62,796 nt of DNA, taken from contig ONOC01000011.1 in NCBI GenBank assembly GCA_900319355.1, positions 1 through 62,796 on the forward strand. Reading direction: 5' to 3'. How positions within the stretch are numbered: the first letter of the stretch is position 1; each line of letters begins with the position of its first letter. Under the pieces are notes generated by a model. It was not told where the DNA came from and made no database searches. It saw only the letters and a list, made by a program, of their open reading frames with translations. Shown piece by piece: positions 18,001 to 26,421 of this stretch. Source of the stretch: an uncultured Eubacteriales bacterium. GTDB lineage: Bacteria > Bacillota > Clostridia > Lachnospirales > Lachnospiraceae. A program made the translations under genes and the position numbers.

Positions 18001-19407
18001 CCAGTAGCAGGTCTTGTAGTCGTATCCGATCATCGGGATACAGTTGGTATACCAGGTCAGATAGCGCAGATTTTCCTGCAGATCCTCCTCGGAGAGGCTG
18101 TATACGTTCGGAATCTGCCAGGAGAGTTCCGGCGCATCTTCGTACTGGAAGTAGAGTTCATAAAGCTCATAAAGCGGCTTGCCGATGACAGGGCGCACCT
18201 TGTGAAGCTCCGATACATAGGTGTCCAGCGTCTTCGCGGCGGCGGCCCTTCTGGAAATATCAAACTCCGCCTGTGGTCTCGCCGTGGCGCGCGGCAGCTG
18301 CAGGGAGCGGAAGATGTCGCCTGTCACCACGCGCCGGTTTTCACGGGTGCCGTGGATGCGCAGGCAGTAATCGTTCAGCCCTGCCGAAGAAAGCTTTCCG
18401 TAGACAAAATCGAGCGCGGCACGCTTGGCGGAGACGAAGAGGACCCTCTTTCCGTTATAGAGGCATTCCGCGATGATGTTGGTGATGGTCTGGCTTTTGC
18501 CCGTGCCGGGCGGCCCCTGTACGACGAAGCTTCTGCCGGCCCTGGCCATGCGGATGGCGCGGAGCTGGCTTGCGTCCGCATCGATCACACAGTGGAGCGC
18601 GTCGTCCGAAACGGTGTCCCCTGCGGTATCCGCCTGCCCGGAAAAATCCGTGCCGCCGGTTACGCCCCTGCTGCCCGCATCACTGTCTGCCGCGAGGAAT
18701 TTCCGGATGACGGGATGACGCAGCACGAGATCCTTATGGACGGAAAGATCGTTATAAATATTCAGAAAATGATCCTGATACAGGGCCAGCGTGCAGCGGT
18801 TCTTCAGCTTCCAGCCGAGCGGCTGCAGCGCCTCCGTGATCCGGTTGATCCACGTAAAAAAGGCCTCGTCCTTATATTCGGGCAGTGTTATGCCGAATTC
18901 ACTTCTGGCTTTAAAGGAAAAAGCGGGATTGAGATAAGGCGCGCGCCCTTCGATGCGGATGCTGTAGGAGCGGGAAGACGCATTCCTGTAAACGGAGACC
19001 GGGACCATCAGAAGAGGCGCCAGGTTCCAGTGATAGGAAATTTCGTCGTTACGCCACTGCACCATGCCGATGCTGAGATGCATCACGTGAATACCGGTCT
19101 CGTCGCAGCAGGCGTTGTCTCGCGTCATCATGTTGCGGACAGCGCTGATGGAGACCCGGTAGCTTCCGGCAAGAATCAGCTTTTCTCCGCGGGAGATCCG
19201 CTCCGCGTCGTCTTCATCCGACAGAACGCCGGTGGTGGAGGGACGGTAGATGTCGATCACTTTTCCACGTGTCATCCGGCGGACCAGAACCTCGGGACTT
19301 GCTCCGGTCAGGTCGGCCGTCATGGAATGATCGTCATCGAAATACAGGTAATTATTCCTGTTTCCGGTGTCGAGAAGTAAATTTGTATAGGTACTCAGTT
19401 CGGTCAT
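15055..19407 (-). CDS. Large SF1 helicase with DUF4011-type N-terminus and Vsr-like nuclease
   Basis: 1450 residues. Walker A G-P-P-G-T-G-K-S-Q is at residues 298-306. Walker B appears as V-F-D-E-A-S-Q-L-L followed by I-I-V-G-D-S-Q-Q-M-P-P, typical of UPF1-like superfamily 1 helicases. The region before the C-terminus has K-I-D-V-A-V and A-I-E-C-D-G with D-R-E-R-L-R, a Vsr/DUF559 restriction-nuclease pattern. The last 80 residues are Ala, Lys and Glu-rich and probably helical, then Ser/Thr-rich. Proteins of this build occur in defence or DNA-repair settings; the role here is inferred. AAGGAG lies rather far (about 17 bases) from the ATG. Confidence 0.8.
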   Translation of the reverse strand: MTELSTYTNLLLDTGNRNNYLYFDDDHSMTADLTGASPEVLVRRMTRGKVIDIYRPSTTGVLSDEDDAERISRGEKLILAGSYRVSISAVRNMMTRDNACCDETGIHVMHLSIGMVQWRNDEISYHWNLAPLLMVPVSVYRNASSRSYSIRIEGRAPYLNPAFSFKARSEFGITLPEYKDEAFFTWINRITEALQPLGWKLKNRCTLALYQDHFLNIYNDLSVHKDLVLRHPVIRKFLAADSDAGSRGVTGGTDFSGQADTAGDTVSDDALHCVIDADASQLRAIRMARAGRSFVVQGPPGTGKSQTITNIIAECLYNGKRVLFVSAKRAALDFVYGKLSSAGLNDYCLRIHGTRENRRVVTGDIFRSLQLPRATARPQAEFDISRRAAAAKTLDTYVSELHKVRPVIGKPLYELYELYFQYEDAPELSWQIPNVYSLSEEDLQENLRYLTWYTNCIPMIGYDYKTCYWYGFTAEDNSPEFREQVINSFRAAVKWIDSDLALVKEVHQYLSYLPVETLEDLESTKQTVEEIASTSEISPSLFREGTLDYALREISQLKASAAKLDSYRATVEMEYKPSIYSINAAQDYTLLKDRFHSRLRRAGSREYRRIMNELQAASPTDERPDYDSALKILDSLKQIQDAEEALKQQALPFETIYGMLPDVTHTDWDDIEKKLVDLSNLLHRIPRLTELSGVTSAQFMALRQLCVRWSEGFRRNQEDSEADMEFISYCVKDGLKPMQMPVRRLREWLQGCIDHADQYGTWIHFLNVRDCLNERNLTGFIDAAIAALIPAEQFNNMYCRLFYSQWINSIVASSPVLAGFSRAGQDKARETYCAEDRILFDINRKAIREKLSAGRPSLKNAAPGEPVTELLREIQKSENPKSVRRIITDYAELIQQIMPCFMMSPMSVSTYLDPERIHFDTVVFDEASQLLPQESFGAIYRSTQVIIVGDSQQMPPRDPKVRAESTDPGKGSPEQLPASDMPGADSTGDDRLSEGDPDGGEWLYNPGRRTARRNDLYARVPFESVLDLGCASLYQMRLLWHYRSQKEGLILFSNRLLYHDTLITFPSPDTDLTVSSFGIDYRYTESFYDPDTNTNLKEASAVVSLIFDCIRQYPGRSIGVVATTHEQEALIAKLLIRRREQDPSAKHFFTEETAEPFFIKNMETVQGDERDIIIASCVYGKTLRGELPLDFGAISQTGGERRLNVMITRARCSMKVVTGLHAGDLEVWKNPPEGVRLFHDYLNYAEQGPGVLGGAATMETDNPYDTYMEDEICQLLEQNGFSTKQHVGYSMSKIDVAVRMPGENHYFLAIECDGDTYRRGENTRDRERLRREVLERMGWKYYRVWSAEWYLHHSAEVKNLLTAVRKAAGLPKHPLAKRAAATAAARAAAAAEKAVEKAAAEKAAEKAAETAAEKEKSEAASENSGTGSRTGNRTRNTSPVRTWVPPHDRY

Positions 19408-19502
19408 GGATGTGTGATAGATTGCTCCTTTTTATCATAAAAATTCATCCGTGCTCATACCTGTGTGCACCATTCATGCATGCGGAAATTCCGGAAAAGG
19501 AA

Positions 19503-19531
19503 TTGATTTGACGAATGTTAAAATCTATAAT
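19503..19531 (+). promoter_or_regulatory. Sigma-A promoter for the second EAL gene
   Basis: TTGATT (19503-19508), 17 bases, TATAAT (19526-19531), about 50 bp before the ATG at 19581. The region between the divergent helicase and EAL genes is AT-rich. Confidence 0.6.
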
Positions 19532-19580
19532 ATTCTAACATCAGTGTATAGTAATTTCAATATCAGGGGTATATCAGAAA

Positions 19581-21917
19581 ATGGACGTTCAGGAGAAGCA
19601 GAGCCTTGATCGGGAGCATGCCGGAGACCTCCGGGATCCTGAAAAAAAGGATGAGAAATATGATTACTTGACAGGCTGTCTCACACTGCAGTCTTTCAGA
19701 AAGACATCGGAGTCGCTTCTGAAGAGACTGAACAATCAGGATAAAAAGGACGTCGTTTTTTTTAATATTGTAAACTTCAAGGCATATAACGAAGAGTTCG
19801 GTTTTGACAACGGTAATAACAGAATCTCGGAGCTGGCGGATCTGATCAGGGAGACGTTTCCCGACAGGGCAGTGGCGAGGGCGTACGGAGACCAGTTTTA
19901 CGCGCTTGTCTATGATTCGGAGCTGAAGGAGGGAATCTCTCATGTCAGTGAGCGGTTCCGCAGAGAGTTCCCTGAGTTTCAGACAGGACTGAAGATCGGC
20001 GTCTGCGCCGTAGAAGGCGACGTTCAGGATTTTTCTGTCTGCTGTGACCGCGCAAAGACGGCGGGCGACAGCATCAAGAAGCAGTACGGTGTCCTTTATC
20101 ATGTCTACGATGAAGAGATGGACCGCATGCTCAGCCAGAAGCGCTACATCATCGAGAACATCGACCGCGCGATCAGCGAGGATCAGATCGTGGTGTATTA
20201 TCAGCCGGTGATCCGCACGCTGACGAATGAGGTCTGCGGCATGGAGGCACTGGCCAGATGGGATGACCCGGAGAAGGGTCTGATCATGCCTCAGATTCTG
20301 ATCGATACGCTGGAAGACGTCCAGATGATCAACAAGCTGGACACGCACATCATTGAACTGGTATGCCGCGATTACGAACGGGCAAAAAACAGGGGCGAGG
20401 AACTCGTCCCCATTTCTTTCAACCTCTCAAGACTGGATTTTGAGCTCTGCGATATTTTTCAGATCGTCGATGACACGGTGCGCCGTCACAATGTGCCGAA
20501 GAGCATGATCCATGTGGAAATCACGGAGTCTGTTTTTACCCGTGACCCCAACTTTATCAAGAAATATATCCGGAAGTTCCATGATGCCGGCTATGAGGTG
20601 TGGATGGATGATTTCGGCAGCGGCTACTCGTCGCTGAACACCATGAAGGACTACGATTTTGATGTGATCAAGATCGATATGCTTTTCCTTCGCACCTTCA
20701 ATATCAAGGCGAAAAAAATCATCATGTCGATCATCGACATGGCAAAAAGGATCGGCATCCGCACGCTCGCCGAGGGCGTTGAAACGGCGGAGCAGCTGGA
20801 TTTTCTCCGGAATGCCGGCTGTGAGAAGGTGCAGGGCTACCTGATCGGAAGACCGCAGCCCTACCGCGTGACGAGGATGGATCTGGTGAACGCGGGCTAT
20901 CTGTATGAGAAGGAGGACATGAGGCTCTATTACGATAACCTGGGCCTTGTGAACCTGCTCAGCACGCGGCCGCTGGAGTATGACCTGATCCGCTCGAATG
21001 AAAATGAACTGAGCGAGGACAGTGCCTCGGGTATCCCGATCATTCTTTTTGAACTGGTCGGCGAGAGATTTCACATTCTTCAGACGAACCGCGCTTTCCG
21101 GAAGGTGCTGGGAAGCTTCGGCGTTTTTTCGCCGCGCGCGGCTGAGTTCGACATGAACGACCGGTCCTCCGGTGTCTTTGAGGATTTCAGAAAGTTCCTC
21201 GGTAATCTCAGGGAAGACAGGCACATCGACAGCTTCAGCTTTATCGTGAACGGGAATTACTGCTATATCCGCGGCAGGTGCACGTCCGAGATCGAGGGAC
21301 GCAGCGCCTACGTGGCAACGATTGAGAACCTTTCCGGCAGCAGGGAGACCGGCGACAACGGAAAGCTTGCTGAGGTCATGCCCGTGCTCTGCAACATGTT
21401 TGACATGATCACGACCTTCAGCCCGGAGGATGATACTGAGGAAATCGTTTATATCAACAGCTACTTTACCGCGAACCGCGGCACGAACAATACCATGTCC
21501 GCCAGTGTGGAGAATTTCATGACGTCGTTCATTCATCCGGATGACGCCGCGAGATTCAGACAGACGCTGGACATGCAGACGATCACGGACCGCGTGGCCT
21601 GCTGCCCGAACGGGGAGCTGGACGTGTACTTCCGCGTCAGGGACGAGGACCGTTCCTACAAGTGGAAGATGTTCACCTTTATCATGATGCAGAAGGGAAG
21701 CACGACGAGGATTCTGCTCTGCATCTATGACGCGGGCAGCGTACAGAAGAATCCGTATGAATATATTCAGGTCGGCTCGATGAAGCCTTCCGTCATGAAA
21801 AATCTGCACGACCTGTCGACCATGCGCCGCAGGATCGAGGTGGAATCCATCCGCGAGCAGTCAAAGGACGGGAATCCTTCGGTCATACCGTCCGTTCATG
21901 TGCAGAAAGAACTTTGA
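19581..21917 (+). CDS. Degenerate GGDEF / EAL phosphodiesterase, PAS-like C-terminus
   Basis: 778 residues, soluble. The N-terminal GGDEF-like domain (about 25-180) reads A-Y-G-D-Q-F where G-G-D-E-F is expected, so it cannot be a normal cyclase. The EAL domain (about 195-435) keeps M-E-A-L-A-R-W, F-N-L-S-R, V-E-I-T-E-S, D-D-F-G-S-G, I-K-I-D, A-E-G-V-E and V-Q-G-Y, so c-di-GMP hydrolysis is expected. The remaining 340 residues contain PAS-like segments, as in the paralogue at 10544, which additionally has an N-terminal PAS-like region. It lies just upstream of the NlpC/P60 gene and the flagellar operon, which fits a motility role. Confidence 0.85.
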   Translation: MDVQEKQSLDREHAGDLRDPEKKDEKYDYLTGCLTLQSFRKTSESLLKRLNNQDKKDVVFFNIVNFKAYNEEFGFDNGNNRISELADLIRETFPDRAVARAYGDQFYALVYDSELKEGISHVSERFRREFPEFQTGLKIGVCAVEGDVQDFSVCCDRAKTAGDSIKKQYGVLYHVYDEEMDRMLSQKRYIIENIDRAISEDQIVVYYQPVIRTLTNEVCGMEALARWDDPEKGLIMPQILIDTLEDVQMINKLDTHIIELVCRDYERAKNRGEELVPISFNLSRLDFELCDIFQIVDDTVRRHNVPKSMIHVEITESVFTRDPNFIKKYIRKFHDAGYEVWMDDFGSGYSSLNTMKDYDFDVIKIDMLFLRTFNIKAKKIIMSIIDMAKRIGIRTLAEGVETAEQLDFLRNAGCEKVQGYLIGRPQPYRVTRMDLVNAGYLYEKEDMRLYYDNLGLVNLLSTRPLEYDLIRSNENELSEDSASGIPIILFELVGERFHILQTNRAFRKVLGSFGVFSPRAAEFDMNDRSSGVFEDFRKFLGNLREDRHIDSFSFIVNGNYCYIRGRCTSEIEGRSAYVATIENLSGSRETGDNGKLAEVMPVLCNMFDMITTFSPEDDTEEIVYINSYFTANRGTNNTMSASVENFMTSFIHPDDAARFRQTLDMQTITDRVACCPNGELDVYFRVRDEDRSYKWKMFTFIMMQKGSTTRILLCIYDAGSVQKNPYEYIQVGSMKPSVMKNLHDLSTMRRRIEVESIREQSKDGNPSVIPSVHVQKEL

Positions 21918-21933
21918 AAGAACAGAAGAACGC

Positions 21934-23949
21934 ATGAAGAACAGATTGATTTTTGAAAAAATCCTGGCAGCGGCCGTGAGTGCCGCCCTCGTTTTTGCGC
22001 CTGTCGGCGTTCAGGCGGCACCGTCGTCATCCGGCAGAACCACGGATTCGGCGGATACCGGCACATCGTCTTCCGGCAAAAGCTCAGATTCGAAGAAGTC
22101 CGGGAGCGACTCAGATGCGGCGGATACCGGCGATGAGGCGACGGAGGATGTGGTGTCCTCTTCGGAGTCCGTATCATCCTCATCTGAAGCTGAGGAGAAG
22201 TTTGATTACGAGTCGGCGCTCTCAGAGCTGGATGATCTCAACACAAAGCTGAACGACAGCAATGACAGGCTCTCGCCGATCCTGGATAAAATCCGCGCGC
22301 TGGACGACCAGAAGAATGATCTGCTCAGACCGCTGTCTGAGGATGACCGGAACAAGGTAGTGACCATGGCGGCCACGCGCTCCGGCGAGAAAAAACTGAA
22401 GACGGTTCAGGAAAACTACGACGATACCGAAAAGGCATATGAAGAGGCCCTGAAGAAAAAGGAGGAGACCTCCGACAGGCTTCATTCCGGCGATGTCACG
22501 GTGAAAAAAATCCACGACTACCGCGATGCCGTGGTCAGTGCCGTAAAGCTGCAGAAGCAGAAGATTTTTCTCGGCGCGGATCTGGAAACCCTGACGGATG
22601 AGCAGCAGACGCTCCAGGAACACATGGACAGTCTTCTTTCCTCCGATGCCTCATCGGATGAGTCCGTGACAGGAAAAGGCGGTGCAGATGAGGATGAGGA
22701 GGGAGCTGATGCAGACAGCACTTCCACGGACGGCAGAGACAAAGAAAGCGGGAAGACAGACAGCCCGGATTCAAAAAGCGCAGACGGCTCAGCTGAGCGC
22801 AGTGCGGATGAGAACGGAGCTGATGCGGACAGCACAGATGAGGACAGCAGCGAAGACAGGAAACCTCTCACCGCAGATGAACTGGAAGAGACGTCTCTTA
22901 AATACCTGCACCTGACGGAGTCGCAGAACGACTGGATCAGCAAGGCGGTCAAGGAACAGAAGAAAAAAAACAGCATCCAGACGAAGCGCGACGCCAAGGC
23001 AGATGAAATCAAGGATGCACTGGACAGTGAGACCGCTGATTTTGAACAGGAAAAGAAGGATTTTGAAGAGGAAGAGGCGGACTATCAGAAGAAACTGAAG
23101 GAAGCGGAGGAAGGTCAGACGGTGACCGGTTCGCAGTCTTCTGATGCCGGAACTTCAGACGGTGCTTCATCGGGCAGCAGCTCATCAGGAAGTGCTTCAG
23201 GTACTTCACAGAACAGCGCTTCGACGGGAAGCACATCTGCTGGCTCTTCTGCCGGTGATGAAACGGTCATCACGAAAGATAATAACGGAAATATCCGTAC
23301 GATCATTATTCACCCGGACGGAACGACGTCGATCGACGATTCTGACAGCGATACGGACGGACTGTCTGAGACCACTTCGTCGGGAACCATCCAGAATGCG
23401 GCTGCCAATACGGCCGGTCATTCGACGCAGTCGACGCAGAACACGGCGGACAGCGGTAACGCTGCTGCGGATGCATCGGCGGATGCCGGCGCGTCATCTT
23501 CAGCGGCGGATACTTCGGCCTCCGGTGATACGGCGGCGACAGATACCTCGGGGACGGACGCATCCGGAACGGATGCCTCAGGCACGGCTTCCGAAGGAAC
23601 GGCCGTTACCGGTCAGGATATTGTGAATTATGCGCTGCAGTTTGTCGGCAACCCTTATGTGTGGGGCGGCACCTCACTGACGAACGGCTGCGACTGCTCC
23701 GGATTCGTTCAGCAGGTATTCGCGCATTTCGGCATTAAGCTGACGAGGACAACCTACACGCAGTGCAAGGAAGGAAAGGAAATTTCCTACGCGGATATTC
23801 AGCCCGGCGATGTTATTTACTATTCCGGGCATACGGCCATCTACATCGGCAACAACCAGATCGTTCACGCGGCCAACTCCAGAGTCGGCATCATCGTTTC
23901 CAACGACCCGACCTACATGACGATCCAGACCGTGAGAAGGTTCTACTGA
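21934..23949 (+). CDS. Secreted NlpC/P60 peptidoglycan hydrolase
   Basis: About 671 residues. A signal peptide ends near V-Q-A-A-P (residue 30). Residues 80-180 and 310-400 are long charged coiled coils, split by acidic Ser/Asp-rich linkers. A Ser/Thr/Ala-rich linker leads to a C-terminal NlpC/P60 domain with D-C-S-G-F (catalytic Cys), G-H-T-A-I-Y (His) and H-A-A-N (third residue). The layout is like CwlO-type D,L-endopeptidases. The ATG at 21934 gives a proper signal peptide. It begins 16 bases after the EAL gene ends, so the two are probably co-transcribed. Confidence 0.9.
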   Translation: MKNRLIFEKILAAAVSAALVFAPVGVQAAPSSSGRTTDSADTGTSSSGKSSDSKKSGSDSDAADTGDEATEDVVSSSESVSSSSEAEEKFDYESALSELDDLNTKLNDSNDRLSPILDKIRALDDQKNDLLRPLSEDDRNKVVTMAATRSGEKKLKTVQENYDDTEKAYEEALKKKEETSDRLHSGDVTVKKIHDYRDAVVSAVKLQKQKIFLGADLETLTDEQQTLQEHMDSLLSSDASSDESVTGKGGADEDEEGADADSTSTDGRDKESGKTDSPDSKSADGSAERSADENGADADSTDEDSSEDRKPLTADELEETSLKYLHLTESQNDWISKAVKEQKKKNSIQTKRDAKADEIKDALDSETADFEQEKKDFEEEEADYQKKLKEAEEGQTVTGSQSSDAGTSDGASSGSSSSGSASGTSQNSASTGSTSAGSSAGDETVITKDNNGNIRTIIIHPDGTTSIDDSDSDTDGLSETTSSGTIQNAAANTAGHSTQSTQNTADSGNAAADASADAGASSSAADTSASGDTAATDTSGTDASGTDASGTASEGTAVTGQDIVNYALQFVGNPYVWGGTSLTNGCDCSGFVQQVFAHFGIKLTRTTYTQCKEGKEISYADIQPGDVIYYSGHTAIYIGNNQIVHAANSRVGIIVSNDPTYMTIQTVRRFY

Positions 23950-24022
23950 TAAGGAATATAAAGCTTCCGACCTCTGACACCAGAAAAATGTGTCAAAAAA
24001 ATAAATAAATGTTACAAAACTG

Positions 24023-24052
24023 TTGCAAATCATTTCACAAATGTGTTATTAT
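24023..24052 (+). promoter_or_regulatory. Likely sigma-A promoter of the flagellar operon
   Basis: TTGCAA (24023-24028), 18 bases, TATTAT (24047-24052) in an AT-rich gap, about 120 bp before fliE. No sigma-28-like box was found here, which suits an early-class operon. Confidence 0.5.
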
Positions 24053-24174
24053 CTTCTTGCACGGAGGGAGAAGCCTCCGCAGCATGGAAATGATCTGAAT
24101 GCGGAACAGCAACGGCAGCAGGGGAGAGAAAGACTGCAGGCTCCGCACCGATGGTTCAGAGGGAGAGAAACGAG

Positions 24175-24510
24175 ATGAGAGTAGATTCTGCAATGTCCAA
24201 TTTCATCACACCGATGAAGTCGTGGAAGATGGGCGTTAACGGCATTTCGACAGGAGACAGCAGCAATGCAGCCGTATCCGGTACCGGTCAGGTGCCGTTT
24301 CAGGATGTCTTTAAGTCGGCTGTCGATCAGGTAAAAAGCACGCAGGCCAATGTGGAGAATCAGGAGTATCTGCTTGCCACGGGTCAGCTGGAGGACGCGC
24401 ACAGTCTGCCGATCGCAGAAGCCAAGGCATCGATTTCGCTGGATATGCTCATCTCGCTCAGAAATAAGGCGCTTGAGTCGTACAACGACCTGATCAAGAT
24501 GAATGTCTGA
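24175..24510 (+). CDS. fliE: Flagellar hook-basal body junction protein FliE
   Basis: 111 residues from the ATG at 24175, preceded by GGGAGAG. The C-terminal two thirds carry the family core: F-Q-D-V-F-K-S-A-V, then L-L-A-T-G-Q-L-E-D-A-H, A-E-A-K-A-S-I-S-L, and R-N-K-A-L-E-S-Y. FliE joins the MS ring to the rod. It is first in the operon here; its usual partners flgB and flgC are not in front of it. A 195-bp gap with a strong hairpin separates it from fliF. Confidence 0.93.
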   Translation: MRVDSAMSNFITPMKSWKMGVNGISTGDSSNAAVSGTGQVPFQDVFKSAVDQVKSTQANVENQEYLLATGQLEDAHSLPIAEAKASISLDMLISLRNKALESYNDLIKMNV

Positions 24511-24560
24511 TCCAGGATGACGTCTGACAGCGTAAATCCGTCAAAATTTAAAAAAATATG

Positions 24561-24622
24561 AAAAAAATGGTGGGATTCTGTGTAAAACCTGATACAATCA
24601 GGTGGGGTTCCATCATTTTTTT
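24561..24622 (+). terminator. Stem-loop between fliE and fliF (attenuator or terminator)
   Basis: AAAAAAATGGTGGGA (24561-24575) pairs with TTCCATCATTTTTTT (24608-24622), with two G-U wobbles on the plus-strand RNA. A nested 6-bp hairpin CCTGAT-ACA-ATCAGG lies at 24588-24602. The 3' arm ends in seven T's, the shape of an intrinsic terminator inside the operon. Confidence 0.6.
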
Positions 24623-24705
24623 ATGTGACGGGACTTATGTGAACGTATTAAGCAGCTGAACGTCATATTACGCATAAGGCTGTAATCAGACGAGGTTGAA
24701 CCATC

Positions 24706-26421
24706 TTGGGCAGAATAAGAGATGCCTGGAAGGAACTTTCCACAGGCACGAAGAGACTGCTGATTATCCTGGTCGTGGGTGCCGTCGCATTCGCTGCCGT
24801 GGGCGCGGTCCTTCTGAACAGAAGCAACAGCAAGGTTGAATATACGACGCTTTTCACGGGGCTGAGTCAGGATGAGGCGCAGGAGATCGCGCAGGTCATC
24901 ACCGATCAGAACATACAGTATCTGTATGACGCGACAACCGGCACGATTCAGGTTCCCAAGGAGCAGGAGGATCAGCTGAGGGCGGATCTCCTGAGTCAGG
25001 GATACCCGAAGAGCGGCTTTACTTACGATACCTATATCAGCAACAGCGGCCTGATGGCGACAGAGTCGGACAAGAAGCAGTACACCCTGTACGAGCTTCA
25101 GGACCGTCTGGGCGCCACGATCAGGCTTTTTGACGGCGTTCAGGACGCCAAGGTCACGATCGCGAAGGGCGATGAAGATTCCTACGTCCTCAATGAGGAC
25201 GGCTCGACGAACGACGGATCCAATACGGATGTATCGGCCTCCGTTGTTGTTACCATGCAGCAGGGTGAGACCCTGACCGAGAAGAACGCTGACGCGATCC
25301 GGAACCTCGTCGCGAGATCGGTCAACGGACTGAATTTCACGAGCGTCTCGGTATTCGACGCCGCAACCATGACCGAGGTCGGCGGCAGCGGCACCGACAC
25401 GGATACCGCGACCAGCCAGGAAGTCAATGACCTGACGAATGATGTGGAAGCGAGCATCGCACAGAAGGTCAAGAACGTCCTTGGCAAAATCTACAACGCC
25501 GACAATGTGGAGGTTTCCGTCAAGGGAAAGCTCGACATGTCCAGCGTGATCTCCGAAGATACGCAGTACAGTGTTCCGGTGCAGAGCACATCGGACGACA
25601 AGGTGGGTCTTCTCTCCAACGAGGATGACGAGACCGCCTACACGGGTCCCAACGCGAAGAATGCCGCCGGTGTGGCCGGCACGGACTCCAACGCGGATAC
25701 GCCGGAATATGTCGTTTCCGACAGCACAGACGGCGACGGGACGGAGAGCTTTGATACCTCGACAAGCCGTGAATGGCTGTACAATACCCTGAAGACACAG
25801 ACGGAAAAGAATCCGGGCACGCTGACGGATGTCTCCATCGCCGTTGTCATTGATACGGATGACACCTCCATCACAGAGGCGGAGCTGACGGACCTGATCG
25901 CGGATGCAGCCGGCATCAACCGCAATGATGCTTCAAACAAGATCACGATCGTGCGTGAGCCGATCACGGCGACATCGAGCTCGTCCACTTCGGAAACCAC
26001 CACGCCGGAGACGCAGCCTGATGACAGTCTCATGCGTCTGCTGATCATGATCGGAGCGGCCGCAGTGGCCCTCATTGTTGTGCTGATTATTCTTCTTACC
26101 AGAAGAAGGAAGAAGAAAGCGGCAGCGGAGGCTGCAGCGGCAGAAGCAGCGGAGGAACAGGCAGAACTGGAGCGTCAGGAGGCAGAAGCGGCGGCAGCGG
26201 CAGCGGAAGAGGCCGCGAAGAAGGCCGAAGAAGAGCGCCCGGAGAGACAGACAAGTCTGGAGGAAATTGCAGCGAACGAGCGTGTACAGCGCAGCGAAGA
26301 GCTGAAAGAAAATATCGGCAACTTTATCGACGAGAACCCTCAGGCTGCAGCAAAGCTGATTCAGAGCTGGCTGAGAGAAGGGGAAGACAAGAATGGCAGA
26401 AAGCAGTACACAAGGAAGTAA
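24706..26421 (+). CDS. fliF: Flagellar MS-ring protein FliF
   Basis: 571 residues from a TTG start with GAGG upstream. A first transmembrane segment is at about 18-38 and a second at about 443-465. The ring-building region begins Y-T-T-L-F-T-G-L-S. After the second segment comes an Ala/Glu-rich coiled insert, then the FliG-binding tail E-N-I-G-N-F-I-D-E-N-P near residues 538-548. FliF is the membrane base of the flagellum and export apparatus. Its end overlaps fliG by 29 bp. Confidence 0.93.
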   Translation: MGRIRDAWKELSTGTKRLLIILVVGAVAFAAVGAVLLNRSNSKVEYTTLFTGLSQDEAQEIAQVITDQNIQYLYDATTGTIQVPKEQEDQLRADLLSQGYPKSGFTYDTYISNSGLMATESDKKQYTLYELQDRLGATIRLFDGVQDAKVTIAKGDEDSYVLNEDGSTNDGSNTDVSASVVVTMQQGETLTEKNADAIRNLVARSVNGLNFTSVSVFDAATMTEVGGSGTDTDTATSQEVNDLTNDVEASIAQKVKNVLGKIYNADNVEVSVKGKLDMSSVISEDTQYSVPVQSTSDDKVGLLSNEDDETAYTGPNAKNAAGVAGTDSNADTPEYVVSDSTDGDGTESFDTSTSREWLYNTLKTQTEKNPGTLTDVSIAVVIDTDDTSITEAELTDLIADAAGINRNDASNKITIVREPITATSSSSTSETTTPETQPDDSLMRLLIMIGAAAVALIVVLIILLTRRRKKKAAAEAAAAEAAEEQAELERQEAEAAAAAAEEAAKKAEEERPERQTSLEEIAANERVQRSEELKENIGNFIDENPQAAAKLIQSWLREGEDKNGRKQYTRK

